NCBI RefSeq assembly: GCF_016464385.1
Contig: NZ_JADMLH010000002.1
Location: 722,474-786,473, forward strand
Source: Nucisporomicrobium flavum
GTDB lineage: Bacteria; Actinomycetota; Actinomycetes; Mycobacteriales; Micromonosporaceae
Reading direction: 5' to 3'
Length of the DNA stretch: 64,000 nt
Notes under the pieces: generated by a model
Seen by the model: only the letters and a program-made list of their open reading frames with translations
Databases searched by the model: none
What the model was told of the DNA's origin: nothing
Translations under genes and position numbers: made by a program
Shown here: positions 43,116-51,465 of the stretch, in pieces
How positions within the stretch are numbered: position 1 is the first letter of the stretch
Layout of the letters: every line of letters begins with the position of its first letter

Positions 43116-43710
43116 CGCGGAAGACGTCCAGGACGAACCACTCGTCCTCGTGGCGGACGACGCGGTCCAGCTCCGGCCGCCCGGCCAGCGCCTGGTGCAC
43201 GTTGAAGCCGTCGTAGTTGCCGCCGTCCTGCCGGTCCCGGAAGTGCACGGCGGCCAGGTCGCCGCCCGGCTCCAGCCGCTGGATCAGCCCGTCGAGCAGG
43301 GCGGTCAGGTCGTCGCCGGACAGGTAGTAGAGCAGGTCACCGATCACCACCAGGTCGAACGTGCCCTCGGGCAGCTCCGCGGGCAGCATCGCCGTCGCCA
43401 CCCGGACGTTCGCCAGGTCGCGGTTCACCTCGGCGGCCTGCTGCACCGCCGACTCGACGCAGTCGACCGCGAGCACCTCGTCGCAGCGTTCCGCGAGCAT
43501 CCGGGTGAGCAGGCCGATCGAGCAGCCCGGCTCGTAGCAGCGCCGGTACCGCTCGCGGGGCAGGCTGGCCATGGTGACCGCGTACTTGCGCTGGTCGTGC
43601 CACTTCGTCGCGACGTCCCAGGGGTCGTCCTTGGCGAGGTAGAGGTTGACGAAGTGGTCCTCGGAGATCGACGCCTGCGGCGGCTGGGCGTCACCCTGTG
43701 CTCGTGTCAC
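43105..43710 (-). CDS. SAM-dependent methyltransferase (NodS-like)
   Basis: A 201-residue class I methyltransferase. Motif I is EPGCSIGLLTRML, followed by VLAVDCVESAVQQA and the post-II segment FDLVVIGDLLYYL. The leader DPWDVATKWHDQRKYAVTMASLPRERYRR is typical of NodS-like proteins, which methylate an amino group of a sugar derivative; whether that holds here is unknown. The GTG at 43710 is chosen as the start of the conserved N-terminus; the frame is open to 43803. It converges on the amidoligase gene, overlapping by 11 bp. Confidence 0.85.
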   Translation of the reverse strand: MTRAQGDAQPPQASISEDHFVNLYLAKDDPWDVATKWHDQRKYAVTMASLPRERYRRCYEPGCSIGLLTRMLAERCDEVLAVDCVESAVQQAAEVNRDLANVRVATAMLPAELPEGTFDLVVIGDLLYYLSGDDLTALLDGLIQRLEPGGDLAAVHFRDRQDGGNYDGFNVHQALAGRPELDRVVRHEDEWFVLDVFRVRG

Positions 43711-43809
43711 CCGGTGATTCTGCCCGATCGCCCGTGGTGGAGTGGCCGGCGCCTGCGGCGAGTGACGTACGTGAATTGATTCGCGTATGCTGCCCGGCGG
43801 CACGAGATC

Positions 43810-45288
43810 ATGGGGGCAGCGGTGGTACGGCGGTTGTGTGCGGTGATGACGGCTGTGGTGGCCGTCCTGGCGGTCGGCGGGGCGCCGGCTCAGGCGGACG
43901 CGGGGCAGGACGTGACCCCGCCGGTGATTCAGGACGTGGGTATCGCCGCCGGTACGCGGGTGAACAAGACCGTGGTGCTGGATCCGGTGGTCTCCGACGA
44001 CGTCGCCGTGACCGAGGTGTCGCTGTTCGTCAACGGCACGTTCGTGGTCTCGGACCGTTCCGCGCCGTGGTCACTGCGTTGGGACAGCGGACTGCTGCAT
44101 GATGTGCCCGCGAGGGTAGAGGTGACCGCCTACGACGCCGCCCGCAACAGCACCCGCTCCTTTGTCGACGTCCACGCGGACAACTACGGGCCCTTTCTGT
44201 ATTTCCCGTGGTTCTGGAGCGACTCCGCCCACCAGGTGCCGACCATGAGCTTCACCGGTGTCGTGCCCATCGATTTCCGGAAGTACGGCGTGCCCGCGGA
44301 CACCGCGCGTATCGAACTGTCCGTGGGAGACACGGTGATCGGGTCCGCCGACGCCGATCCCTGGACGATCCCGTGGGACACCAGCGGATACGCGGGCAAG
44401 GTCGAGCTGAGGGCACGGTCGTGGGACACCTCCGGCAACGAGGGCCTGGCTGTCACCCACGCGTGGGCCGATCACGTCGGCCCGAGCATCGACGTGCGCT
44501 TCGACTCCACCGACGGGTACGTGCGAGCCAAGGGCGGCATCGATGTGACCGCGAAGGACCCGGCCTGGGCGAACCAGGTCGAACTCCTGGTCGACGGCCG
44601 GCTCATCGGCAGCTCGGCCACCGACGAGGGGTGGGCGCGCCTGGCCTGGGACCGCGCCGCGAAGAACGGCCGGTCGACGATGACCGTGCGCGCGTACGAC
44701 AGCATCGGCAACGTCGGCACCCTCACCCGGACGGTGACCGTTGACAACGACGCGCCTGGCGTCACCGTCACGCCCCAGGCGAACGCCAAGGTGCGCGGGA
44801 CCGTCGCCGCCACGGTCACCGGCGTCAGGGACGCGACCGGCCCGGCGTACTTCATCGCCTCCCTGTCGTGCGTGTCCACCGTGCCCCGGTTCGGCGCGCC
44901 CTGGAAGGTCACGATCGACACTCGCCGGTGCCGCGACGGCAAGCACACCCTGACCTTCGACGTGCGCGACAAGGCCGGCAACCAGACCGTGGTCAAGCGC
45001 TCGATCACCGTGGACAACACCAAGCCGACGGTGAAGCTCAGCTCGGCACCGAGGAACAAGTCCACGCTTCGCAAGAGCACCAAGATCACCGCTTCTGCGC
45101 GGGACACGTACGGCGTCAACCGGGTCGAGCTGCTGGTCAACGGCAAGGTCGTGGCCGTCGACCGCAAGGCCGGCTACGCGTTCACCGTCAACCCGAAGAA
45201 GTACGGGCGGACGTTCACGGTGCAGCTGCGCGCGTACGACCAGGCCGGCAACGCCGCCTACAGTTCCAAGCGCTCGTACCGCCGCTGA
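43810..45288 (+). CDS. Secreted protein with Ig-like repeats
   Basis: A 492-residue exported protein. Signal peptide 1-~30 (VVRRLCAVMTAVVAVLAVGG, then APAQADA). The rest is about five Ig-like beta-sandwich repeats, each starting with an (D/P)xVT or DNTKP strand and holding (V)ELLVDG or VELLVNGKVV and a closing AYDxxGN motif (for example RAYDSIGNVG, RAYDQAGNAA). Such proteins occur in actinomycete envelopes and enzyme ectodomains; this one has no catalytic domain. It overlaps the convergent YrdC-like gene by 31 bp at the 3' end. Confidence 0.85.
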   Translation: MGAAVVRRLCAVMTAVVAVLAVGGAPAQADAGQDVTPPVIQDVGIAAGTRVNKTVVLDPVVSDDVAVTEVSLFVNGTFVVSDRSAPWSLRWDSGLLHDVPARVEVTAYDAARNSTRSFVDVHADNYGPFLYFPWFWSDSAHQVPTMSFTGVVPIDFRKYGVPADTARIELSVGDTVIGSADADPWTIPWDTSGYAGKVELRARSWDTSGNEGLAVTHAWADHVGPSIDVRFDSTDGYVRAKGGIDVTAKDPAWANQVELLVDGRLIGSSATDEGWARLAWDRAAKNGRSTMTVRAYDSIGNVGTLTRTVTVDNDAPGVTVTPQANAKVRGTVAATVTGVRDATGPAYFIASLSCVSTVPRFGAPWKVTIDTRRCRDGKHTLTFDVRDKAGNQTVVKRSITVDNTKPTVKLSSAPRNKSTLRKSTKITASARDTYGVNRVELLVNGKVVAVDRKAGYAFTVNPKKYGRTFTVQLRAYDQAGNAAYSSKRSYRR

Positions 45289-46043
45289 GGCAGCCGGTGC
45301 CGGGCCGACGCGGCCAGCTCGACCGTGTGGCCGTGCCGGGCGGCGATGTCGCGTACGTCGTCCACGTGCAGGGAGCCGTGGCGTTCCACCGTCAGGACGC
45401 CCGGCGCGCGATGGAACGACGCGAGCGTCACCGACATCGGTAGGTGGCGGGGGTGGCGGTCGCGGGCGGCCTGCTCGTCGTCGTGGGCGAGCACGGTGAA
45501 GCCGTCCAGGTGGGCGAAGTCGGCGGCGATCCCGTCGGCCGTCCAGTGTGCCGGCTCCTCGTCGCGGCCGGTGCTGTGCCGGGAGTGGTTGGCCGACGTG
45601 ATGTACAGGTGATCCGTGCCCAGCGCGTTCATCGCTTCGGCGAAGAAGGCGTTGGACGGGCAGCGGGTGCCGGGGACGACGACCTGGGCGGTGGACGCCT
45701 CGGTCAGGTGCGGCGGCAGCGTGCCGGCGGCGGGTCCTCGGAAGCCGATCGGGCCCAGCGCGGTCAGCTCGGCCATCAGCGCGTGCAGGGCCGCGGGGTC
45801 GGCGCCGGGTGGCAGGCGCTGCCAGTCGAACATCAGGCTCAGCCGCTCCGGCGTCGTGGTGGCGCTGCCGACCTGGTCGGCGGGGCGGCCCTTGGCCCGG
45901 TTCACCCGCCGTAGCGAGTCCCGCGAGGGCTCGGCCACGAGGGCGTAGAAGTTGCCGAAGGCGGTGGCGAGCATGGCGCCCGCGGCGATCCGGCGGGCTG
46001 CCTCGGCACGGTCGCCGGGGCGGTCGATGCGCAGGTGTCTCAC
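45258..46043 (-). CDS. YrdC/Sua5-domain protein
   Basis: A 261-residue protein with the YrdC fold. Motifs: RRVNRAKGRPADQV (the KxR of Sua5/YrdC), and ITSANHSRHSTG (the SxN block). Sua5/YrdC proteins make threonylcarbamoyl-AMP for tRNA t6A. This copy is a diverged paralogue with a C-terminal half unlike the Sua5 domain, and its surroundings have no tRNA-modification genes. The GTG start at 46043 is the first in the frame with the domain. It may act on another substrate. Confidence 0.7.
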   Translation of the reverse strand: MRHLRIDRPGDRAEAARRIAAGAMLATAFGNFYALVAEPSRDSLRRVNRAKGRPADQVGSATTTPERLSLMFDWQRLPPGADPAALHALMAELTALGPIGFRGPAAGTLPPHLTEASTAQVVVPGTRCPSNAFFAEAMNALGTDHLYITSANHSRHSTGRDEEPAHWTADGIAADFAHLDGFTVLAHDDEQAARDRHPRHLPMSVTLASFHRAPGVLTVERHGSLHVDDVRDIAARHGHTVELAASARHRLPQRRYERLEL

Positions 46044-46107
46044 CGGTGGTCACCGTACGGGCCGGGGCGCCGGGGCCGCCGGTCTGCCGCTCAGCCGAAC
46101 GGGCAGT

Positions 46108-47712
46108 TCAGCGCGGCAGCCGCCACCGCTGGCCGGCCTTGCCGGTGCAGGGCAGGATCGCGAGCGCCGGGCCACCCTCGGACTTCGGCAGGATGCTGAG
46201 GCACCGGCCCGACCCGGCGTTGAACAGCGCGCCGTCGGTCTGCGGCACCCAGAGCTGGGCGCCGCCGAAGTTGCAGTCCCAGAGCTGGATGCGGTATTCG
46301 ATGTCGGCGCCCGCGTTCCCGCCGATGTCCAGGCATTTCGTCGCGGTGGCCGGCATGAGCGCGCCCTCGCGGGTGAACGTCCAGCGCTGCGCCTTGGCGC
46401 CGGTGCACTTCGCGGCGCTGAGCTTGACGCCGTTGGTGGTCTCGGCGGGCGTCTGGATGCAGCGCCCGTCGAGGCTGGTCACCGTGGTGACGGGCGGCAG
46501 GGTGCTCGGCTTCGGCGACGGGCTCGCTGTGCTGCGGGTGGTCTTGACGGGTACGGGCGCCTTGCTGGTCGGCCGCTTCGACGGGGACTTGCGCACGGAC
46601 GGCCGTACGGACGGGGTGGCGGAGGGCACAGGTGAGGCCTGCGCGGCGGGGGCGGCCGGCGCGTCCTCGGCGGTCGCGGTGAACTTGACGGCCGCGCCCA
46701 CCCCACCGGCGAACAGCAGCGTGGCGGCGGCGACCGCACCCAGCGCCAGCCCCAGCCGCCTGCCCCGCCGCCGCGGCACGCCGGTCGTCGGTGGCGGGGT
46801 GTCCACCTGCGCGACCGGGCCGGACAGGCTCGAACGGTCGATCGCCACGGACGCGCCGGACCAGCTCACCGGAGGCGGCATGGCGGCCGCGTGCGGGTCG
46901 GTGTCGCCGAGCCGGGGGTGGTGGCAGCGGCTGACGATCTGCTCGGGCGTGGGGCGCCTTTCCGGGTCACCGGCCACACAGGACCGGATGAGCCCGGCGA
47001 GGCGCGCGTCGACGCCGTCGAGGTCGATCTCCTCGCGCAGCAGGCGCTGGCAGATGGCCTGGGCGCTGCCGGCGCCGTACGGGCGTCGCCCGGTGGCCGC
47101 GTGCGCGACCGTGGCGCCGAGCGCGAACACGTCCGCGGCGGGGGAGAGCCGGTCGTCGGTGAGCAGCTCGGGAGCGATGTAGCCGGGGGTGCCGACGATG
47201 ATGCCGCTCTGCGTGAGGCCGGTGTCGCTGGGGTCCCGGGCCAGGCCGAAGTCGATGAGCTGCGGGCCGGTCGTGGACAGGATGACGTTCTGCGGCTTGA
47301 TGTCGCGGTGGCAGATGCCCTGGGCGTGGACCTCCGCGAGGCCCTCGGCCAGACTCGCCATCAGCCGCAGGCACTCCCCGGTGGTCATCGGGCCCTCGGC
47401 CTCGACCGCGTCGGCCAGCGTGGCGCCCGGGATGAACTCGGTGGCCATCCAGTACGGCGGGTCGGTCAGCTCGCAGTCGATCAGCGCCGCCGTGTACGCG
47501 CTGCGCACCTTCCGCAGCGTCTCCGCCTCCCGCCGGAACCGGACGAGCGTGTCGGGGTGGGCCAGCAGGAACGGGTCGAGCATCTTCACGGCGGCCAGGC
47601 GGCCACCGGGCGAGCGCCCGAGATAGACCGTGCCCATGCCGCCGGTGCCCAGCCGGCCCTCGAGCTCGTACCGCCCGGCTCGGCGGGGATCGGCGGGCAG
47701 GAGGGGATCCAC
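46108..47712 (-). CDS. Receptor-type Ser/Thr kinase with ricin B lectin domain
   Basis: A 534-residue protein kinase. The kinase domain is at about residues 14-265: LGTGGMGTVYLG (P-loop), AAVKML (Lys), CHRDIKPQN and IDFGLA. A linker follows, then one transmembrane helix (about 320-342), a Pro/Ser/Thr stalk and an extracytoplasmic ricin-type beta-trefoil lectin (about 405-534) with QRW-like repeats (KAQRWTF, AGQRWRL). It should sense a carbohydrate outside the cell. The GTG at 47712 fits the usual kinase N-terminus. It is divergent from the pectate lyase gene (141 bp apart). Confidence 0.9.
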   Translation of the reverse strand: MDPLLPADPRRAGRYELEGRLGTGGMGTVYLGRSPGGRLAAVKMLDPFLLAHPDTLVRFRREAETLRKVRSAYTAALIDCELTDPPYWMATEFIPGATLADAVEAEGPMTTGECLRLMASLAEGLAEVHAQGICHRDIKPQNVILSTTGPQLIDFGLARDPSDTGLTQSGIIVGTPGYIAPELLTDDRLSPAADVFALGATVAHAATGRRPYGAGSAQAICQRLLREEIDLDGVDARLAGLIRSCVAGDPERRPTPEQIVSRCHHPRLGDTDPHAAAMPPPVSWSGASVAIDRSSLSGPVAQVDTPPPTTGVPRRRGRRLGLALGAVAAATLLFAGGVGAAVKFTATAEDAPAAPAAQASPVPSATPSVRPSVRKSPSKRPTSKAPVPVKTTRSTASPSPKPSTLPPVTTVTSLDGRCIQTPAETTNGVKLSAAKCTGAKAQRWTFTREGALMPATATKCLDIGGNAGADIEYRIQLWDCNFGGAQLWVPQTDGALFNAGSGRCLSILPKSEGGPALAILPCTGKAGQRWRLPR

Positions 47713-47853
47713 GGGTTCGAAGGGTACTGCAAGGTCAGCGTGCGGCAGGGCAGCGTCGGTGCCCTGTCGCACTGACTTTCCTCGATGCAGCGGGCAACCT
47801 CCGCGGCGGCGCGGCCCACCTGCACATGACCAACCACGATCGGGAGGCAGACG

Positions 47854-48675
47854 ATGAGGGTACGAACCGTCCGAGCGGGCCACAGGCGACGTGCCGCGGT
47901 GTTCACCGGTTTCGCCGCGGTGCTGGTCGCGGCCGCGGGGATCACGACGTCCGCGTTCGCGGGCACGCCCACCGTTGCGCCCGCACCGCAGCCGGCCGCG
48001 AAGACCCTGGCCGCGTCCTGGCCGACCCCCGTACGCACCGAGACGCTCACCGCCACCCGGAAGATCAGCGGCAGCTTCGACGGCGGCAACGTCCGGTTCG
48101 TCGGCGGTGGCGCGCTCGGCGACGGCGGTCAGGACGAGGGCCAGGACCCGCTGTTCCAGCTCGCCGACGGCGCCACGCTGGCCAACGTGATCATCGGCAG
48201 CCCGGCGGCCGACGGCGTGCACTGCTCCGGCACCTGCACGCTGCGCAACGTGTGGTGGCAGGACGTGGGCGAGGACGCCGCCACGTTCAAGGGCACCTCG
48301 GCCGCTCAGACCATGACGATCGTCGGCGGCGGCGCGATGCACGCGGCCGACAAGGTGTTCCAGCACAACGGCCCGGGCACGACGGTGATCCGCGACTTCC
48401 AGGCCGCCGACATCGGCAAGCTCTACCGCTCGTGCGGCAACTGCAGCAAGCAGTTCGCGCGCCACGTGCAGGTGTCGAACGTGACGGTCACCGTACCCCT
48501 GAAGATCCTGGTCGGGATCAACCCCAACTTCGGTGACACGGCGACGATCTCGGGCGCGACGCTGGTCGGTGACGCGAGCAAGTCGGCGCTGTGCGGGCTG
48601 TTCCAGGGCGTCACCAGCGGCGAGCCGAAGCTGATCAGCACCAAGCCGGACGGGGTGTCCTGCAAGGTCAGCTGA
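47854..48675 (+). CDS. Secreted pectate lyase (PL3-like)
   Basis: A 273-residue exported enzyme. Signal peptide 1-~37 (AAVFTGFAAVLVAAAGITTSAFA). The catalytic core resembles polysaccharide lyase family 3: ADGVHCSGTCTLRNVWWQDVGEDAATFKG, then the parallel beta-helix with DKVFQHNGPGTTVI and YRSCGNC. PL3 enzymes cleave polygalacturonate by beta-elimination with calcium. The ATG at 47854 has GGGAGGC about nine bases upstream. This suggests contact with plant material. It overlaps the convergent NmrA-like gene by 8 bp. Confidence 0.9.
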   Translation: MRVRTVRAGHRRRAAVFTGFAAVLVAAAGITTSAFAGTPTVAPAPQPAAKTLAASWPTPVRTETLTATRKISGSFDGGNVRFVGGGALGDGGQDEGQDPLFQLADGATLANVIIGSPAADGVHCSGTCTLRNVWWQDVGEDAATFKGTSAAQTMTIVGGGAMHAADKVFQHNGPGTTVIRDFQAADIGKLYRSCGNCSKQFARHVQVSNVTVTVPLKILVGINPNFGDTATISGATLVGDASKSALCGLFQGVTSGEPKLISTKPDGVSCKVS

Positions 48676-49546
48676 GTCGCGGCCGGAGCACCTCCGCGCA
48701 CCACTGGCGGAACGTCGTGGGGGTGCTCCCGGCCGGCGTCCGCGGCTCGGCGTCGTCCAGGCCGTTCTCCTTGGCCACCGCCATGTCCACCATGGCCTGC
48801 GCCATGGCCTCGGACATGCCGGCCGCCAGCAGGCGCGCCTTGAACGCGTCGACCGGGACCTGCTGGAAGCGCACCGGCCACCCCAGCACCTCGGACATGA
48901 TCTGCGCCATCTCGTCGAACGACAGGTCCTCCGGCCCGAGCACCGGAACGCTGCCCACGCCGCTCCACGAGTCGTCGAGCAGCAGGCGGGCGGCCACGTC
49001 GGCGATGTCGCGGGTCGCGCAGGTCGGAGACTTGTGGGCGCCGGAGATCGGCTGGAAGAACACCCCGTCCCGGATCGAGTCGGTCTGGCGCAGGAGGTTG
49101 TCCATGAAGGACGGCATGGTGAGCGCGCGGTAGCTGACGCCCGTACCGGCGATCAGGTCGTCCAGGGCCAGCGTGGCGGCCACGTGCCCGGAATTCGCGG
49201 CCACCGGGGTGCCGCGGCCCAGCGCCGAGATGCCGACCACGCGCAGGTCGGGCCGGCGGGCGAAGGCTGCGCAGGCTGGTCGGCTGAATCCTGAGTACGC
49301 GGCGTCGACACTCTCGGCACGCGGGTTCGGCGGCACCAGCCAGAACACCGCATCGGCGCCGGCGAGGGCCCGGTCGACGACGTCCGCGTCGCCGTGCGAG
49401 CCGGGTACGACGCCGACGCGCTCGCGGACCTCGGGGGCGAGCCGGTCCGGATCGCGGACGATGACCCGTACCGGCGCGTGCGCGTCGAGGAGATGGCGGA
49501 CGACCTGCCGTCCGATGGCGCCCGTGGGCGTGCTGACAACGATCAT
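48668..49546 (-). CDS. NmrA-like NAD(P)-binding reductase
   Basis: A 292-residue short-chain-type protein. The dinucleotide motif is STPTGAIGRQVVRHLL at the N-terminus. There is no YxxxK catalytic motif at the usual place, so NmrA-like regulatory binding or an atypical reductase is likely. The ATG at 49546 begins at the Rossmann strand (MIVVSTPTG). It is divergent from the LysR gene (69 bp apart), which probably controls it. It overlaps the pectate lyase stop by 8 bp. Confidence 0.85.
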   Translation of the reverse strand: MIVVSTPTGAIGRQVVRHLLDAHAPVRVIVRDPDRLAPEVRERVGVVPGSHGDADVVDRALAGADAVFWLVPPNPRAESVDAAYSGFSRPACAAFARRPDLRVVGISALGRGTPVAANSGHVAATLALDDLIAGTGVSYRALTMPSFMDNLLRQTDSIRDGVFFQPISGAHKSPTCATRDIADVAARLLLDDSWSGVGSVPVLGPEDLSFDEMAQIMSEVLGWPVRFQQVPVDAFKARLLAAGMSEAMAQAMVDMAVAKENGLDDAEPRTPAGSTPTTFRQWCAEVLRPRLS

Positions 49547-49615
49547 GACCTCAGTGAACGCGCGCCTGCCGCGGAGCTGAAGGACCGATCCGATCCGCAT
49601 TGATACCGTACGGAT

Positions 49616-50509
49616 ATGAGTGACCTCGAGGTCCGCCAGCTGCGGTACTTCGTGGCGGTCGCCGAGGAACTGCACTTCGGCCGCGCCGCCGAACGCCTCG
49701 GCATGGCCCAGCCCCCGCTGTCCCGCGCGATCCGCGACCTGGAACGGCACCTCGGCGTCGGGCTGCTCGAGCGCACCACGCGGCAGGTCCGCCTCACGCC
49801 GGCGGGCGAGGTGCTGCTGCGCGACGCGCGTACGGCCCTGGACGCCGTCTCCGCGGCCGAGCGGCGGGCGCGGCATGCGGGGCAGCCGGTGCGTACGCTG
49901 CGGCTGGCGCTCAAGGCCGATCACGACGCCGGGATGCTGCCACGGATGCTGGCGGCGTACGAGCGTGAGGAAGCGGCGCTGCCGGTGGAACTGCAGCTCG
50001 GCGGCCGTGGCGAACAAGTCGCGGCCCTGCGCGACGGGCGGGCCGACGTCGCGTTGCTGCCGACGCCGTTCGACGACCGCGGGCTCGACGTCGAGCCGCT
50101 GCTCACCGAACCCCGCCTGGTGGCCCTGCCCGCGGCCGATCCGCTCGCCGCGCGGACCGAGCTGCGGCCCGCCGACCTCGCCGGGCGCCTGCTGCCGGAC
50201 GGTACGGCGGCCGACGGCAGCGACGCCCCGCCCGCCTGGCCGCCGCGGTCGCTGGACCTCGCCCAGATCTTCAACCTCGTCGAGGTCGGCAGCATCGTGT
50301 GGTTCCTGCCCGAGTCGCTGGCCCGGCGGCATCCACGGCCGGAGATCGCGTACCGTCCGGTCGCCGATCTCGCGCCGTCGACGCTGGTGGTGGCGTGGCC
50401 GCGGGAGTCCCGGTCGCCGGCGGTCGCGGCGTTCGTCCGGGTCGCCCGGTCCGTGTTCGCCGATGCCGGGCTCAGCTCGCCGGCTTCACCAGCTTCCGGA
50501 CGCTCCTGA
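49616..50509 (+). CDS. LysR-family transcription regulator
   Basis: A 297-residue LTTR. The N-terminal winged HTH is at 4-65: LRYFVAVAEELHFGRAAERLGMAQPPLSRAIRDLE. The C-terminal effector domain (about 90-290) is a diverged LysR-substrate fold. It is divergent from the NmrA-like gene, the classic LTTR arrangement; the short gap (49547-49615) contains the partial palindrome CCGTACGG just before the ATG. Effector unknown. Its stop overlaps the convergent TPM gene by 24 bp. Confidence 0.9.
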   Translation: MSDLEVRQLRYFVAVAEELHFGRAAERLGMAQPPLSRAIRDLERHLGVGLLERTTRQVRLTPAGEVLLRDARTALDAVSAAERRARHAGQPVRTLRLALKADHDAGMLPRMLAAYEREEAALPVELQLGGRGEQVAALRDGRADVALLPTPFDDRGLDVEPLLTEPRLVALPAADPLAARTELRPADLAGRLLPDGTAADGSDAPPAWPPRSLDLAQIFNLVEVGSIVWFLPESLARRHPRPEIAYRPVADLAPSTLVVAWPRESRSPAVAAFVRVARSVFADAGLSSPASPASGRS

Positions 50510-51415
50510 TCCGCCGTCGGAGCTGCCGCCGCCGAAGCTGGAGCCCGTGTCGGGTGACGAGCTGAAGGACGGCGCCGACGTGTCGGTGCTCCCGCCCATC
50601 CACGCGGTGTGGTGGTGATGGTGCGGGGACCGCAGCCCGGCCGCCGGGCGCACCCAGCCCGGGGAGCTGCCGCGAGATCCGCCGGAACCGGCACCGGTGG
50701 CGCGCGAGACGAGCGCGGCGACCACGCCGATGCCGGCCAGCACGACGAACAGCACGAGCCATCCCGACCCCGACCCGTCGTCGTCGCCGGACTCGTCGGG
50801 GAAGGCGAAGTCGCCGTCGGGCATGTAACCGGACCCCGACCCACCGCCGGACACGTAGTCGGAATCCGGCTCGTCGTCGGCGGGCTCGGCCAGGGACTCG
50901 AGCCGGGCGTTCGCCGGGAGGGCATGGCCCAGCTCGCGGCGTACCTCGTCGAGGCCGGCGAGGATCCCCAGCTGGTAGTTCCCTTCGGCGAAGCGCGGAG
51001 TGACGACACCGTCCACGATGGCCTCGGCCTCACCGTCGGTCAGCCGCTTCGTCACGCCCCGGCCGGTCTCCAGGCGTACCCGATGGTCGTCGACGGCGAC
51101 GACCAGCAGGACCCCGTTGTTCTTGTCCTTCTTGCCCACGCCCCAGCTGTTGAAGAGGCCGGTCGTCCAGGCCTCGATGCTCTCGTCGCCGGTGGTGGGC
51201 ACGACCGCGACGGCGATCTCGTCGGAGGTCGCCTTCTCGTCCCGCTTCAGGATCGTGGTCACCTTCGCGCACAGCGCGCTGCCCAGCACGTCGGTCCGGT
51301 CGACACACCGGCCCGGCTTCGGGTACGCGGGTGCCGCGGCGGCCGGAGTCGTCCAACCCATCAGTGCCGCGCCCACCAGCAGGGACGCCGCCACTACCCT
51401 CGTACGGGATCTCAT
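50486..51415 (-). CDS. Secreted/membrane TPM-domain protein
   Basis: About 309 residues. A signal peptide (1-~28: RVVAASLLVGAALMGWTTPAAAA) precedes a TPM domain (about 35-160) with IAVAVVPTTGDESIEAWTTGLF and GVLLVVAVDDHRVRLETGRGV, the YgcG fold seen in TPM phosphatase-like proteins. A transmembrane helix (about 218-237) and a Ser/Gly/His-rich C-terminus follow (HHHHHTAWMGG, then GSSFGGGSSDGG). The ATG at 51415 is chosen for the signal peptide; a GTG at 51439 is also in frame. Role unclear; TPM proteins occur in envelope and photosystem repair contexts. Confidence 0.85.
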   Translation of the reverse strand: MRSRTRVVAASLLVGAALMGWTTPAAAAPAYPKPGRCVDRTDVLGSALCAKVTTILKRDEKATSDEIAVAVVPTTGDESIEAWTTGLFNSWGVGKKDKNNGVLLVVAVDDHRVRLETGRGVTKRLTDGEAEAIVDGVVTPRFAEGNYQLGILAGLDEVRRELGHALPANARLESLAEPADDEPDSDYVSGGGSGSGYMPDGDFAFPDESGDDDGSGSGWLVLFVVLAGIGVVAALVSRATGAGSGGSRGSSPGWVRPAAGLRSPHHHHHTAWMGGSTDTSAPSFSSSPDTGSSFGGGSSDGGSGASGSW

Positions 51416-51465
51416 GCGCTCAATATGAGGTACGCGCACAACAGGTTGATCACGGGGGAGAAGTC

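Noticed and set aside
46108..48465. 785-codon minus-strand frame as a longer kinase
   Set aside because: The upstream 250 codons run antisense to the pectate lyase gene; the kinase starts at the GTG at 47712.
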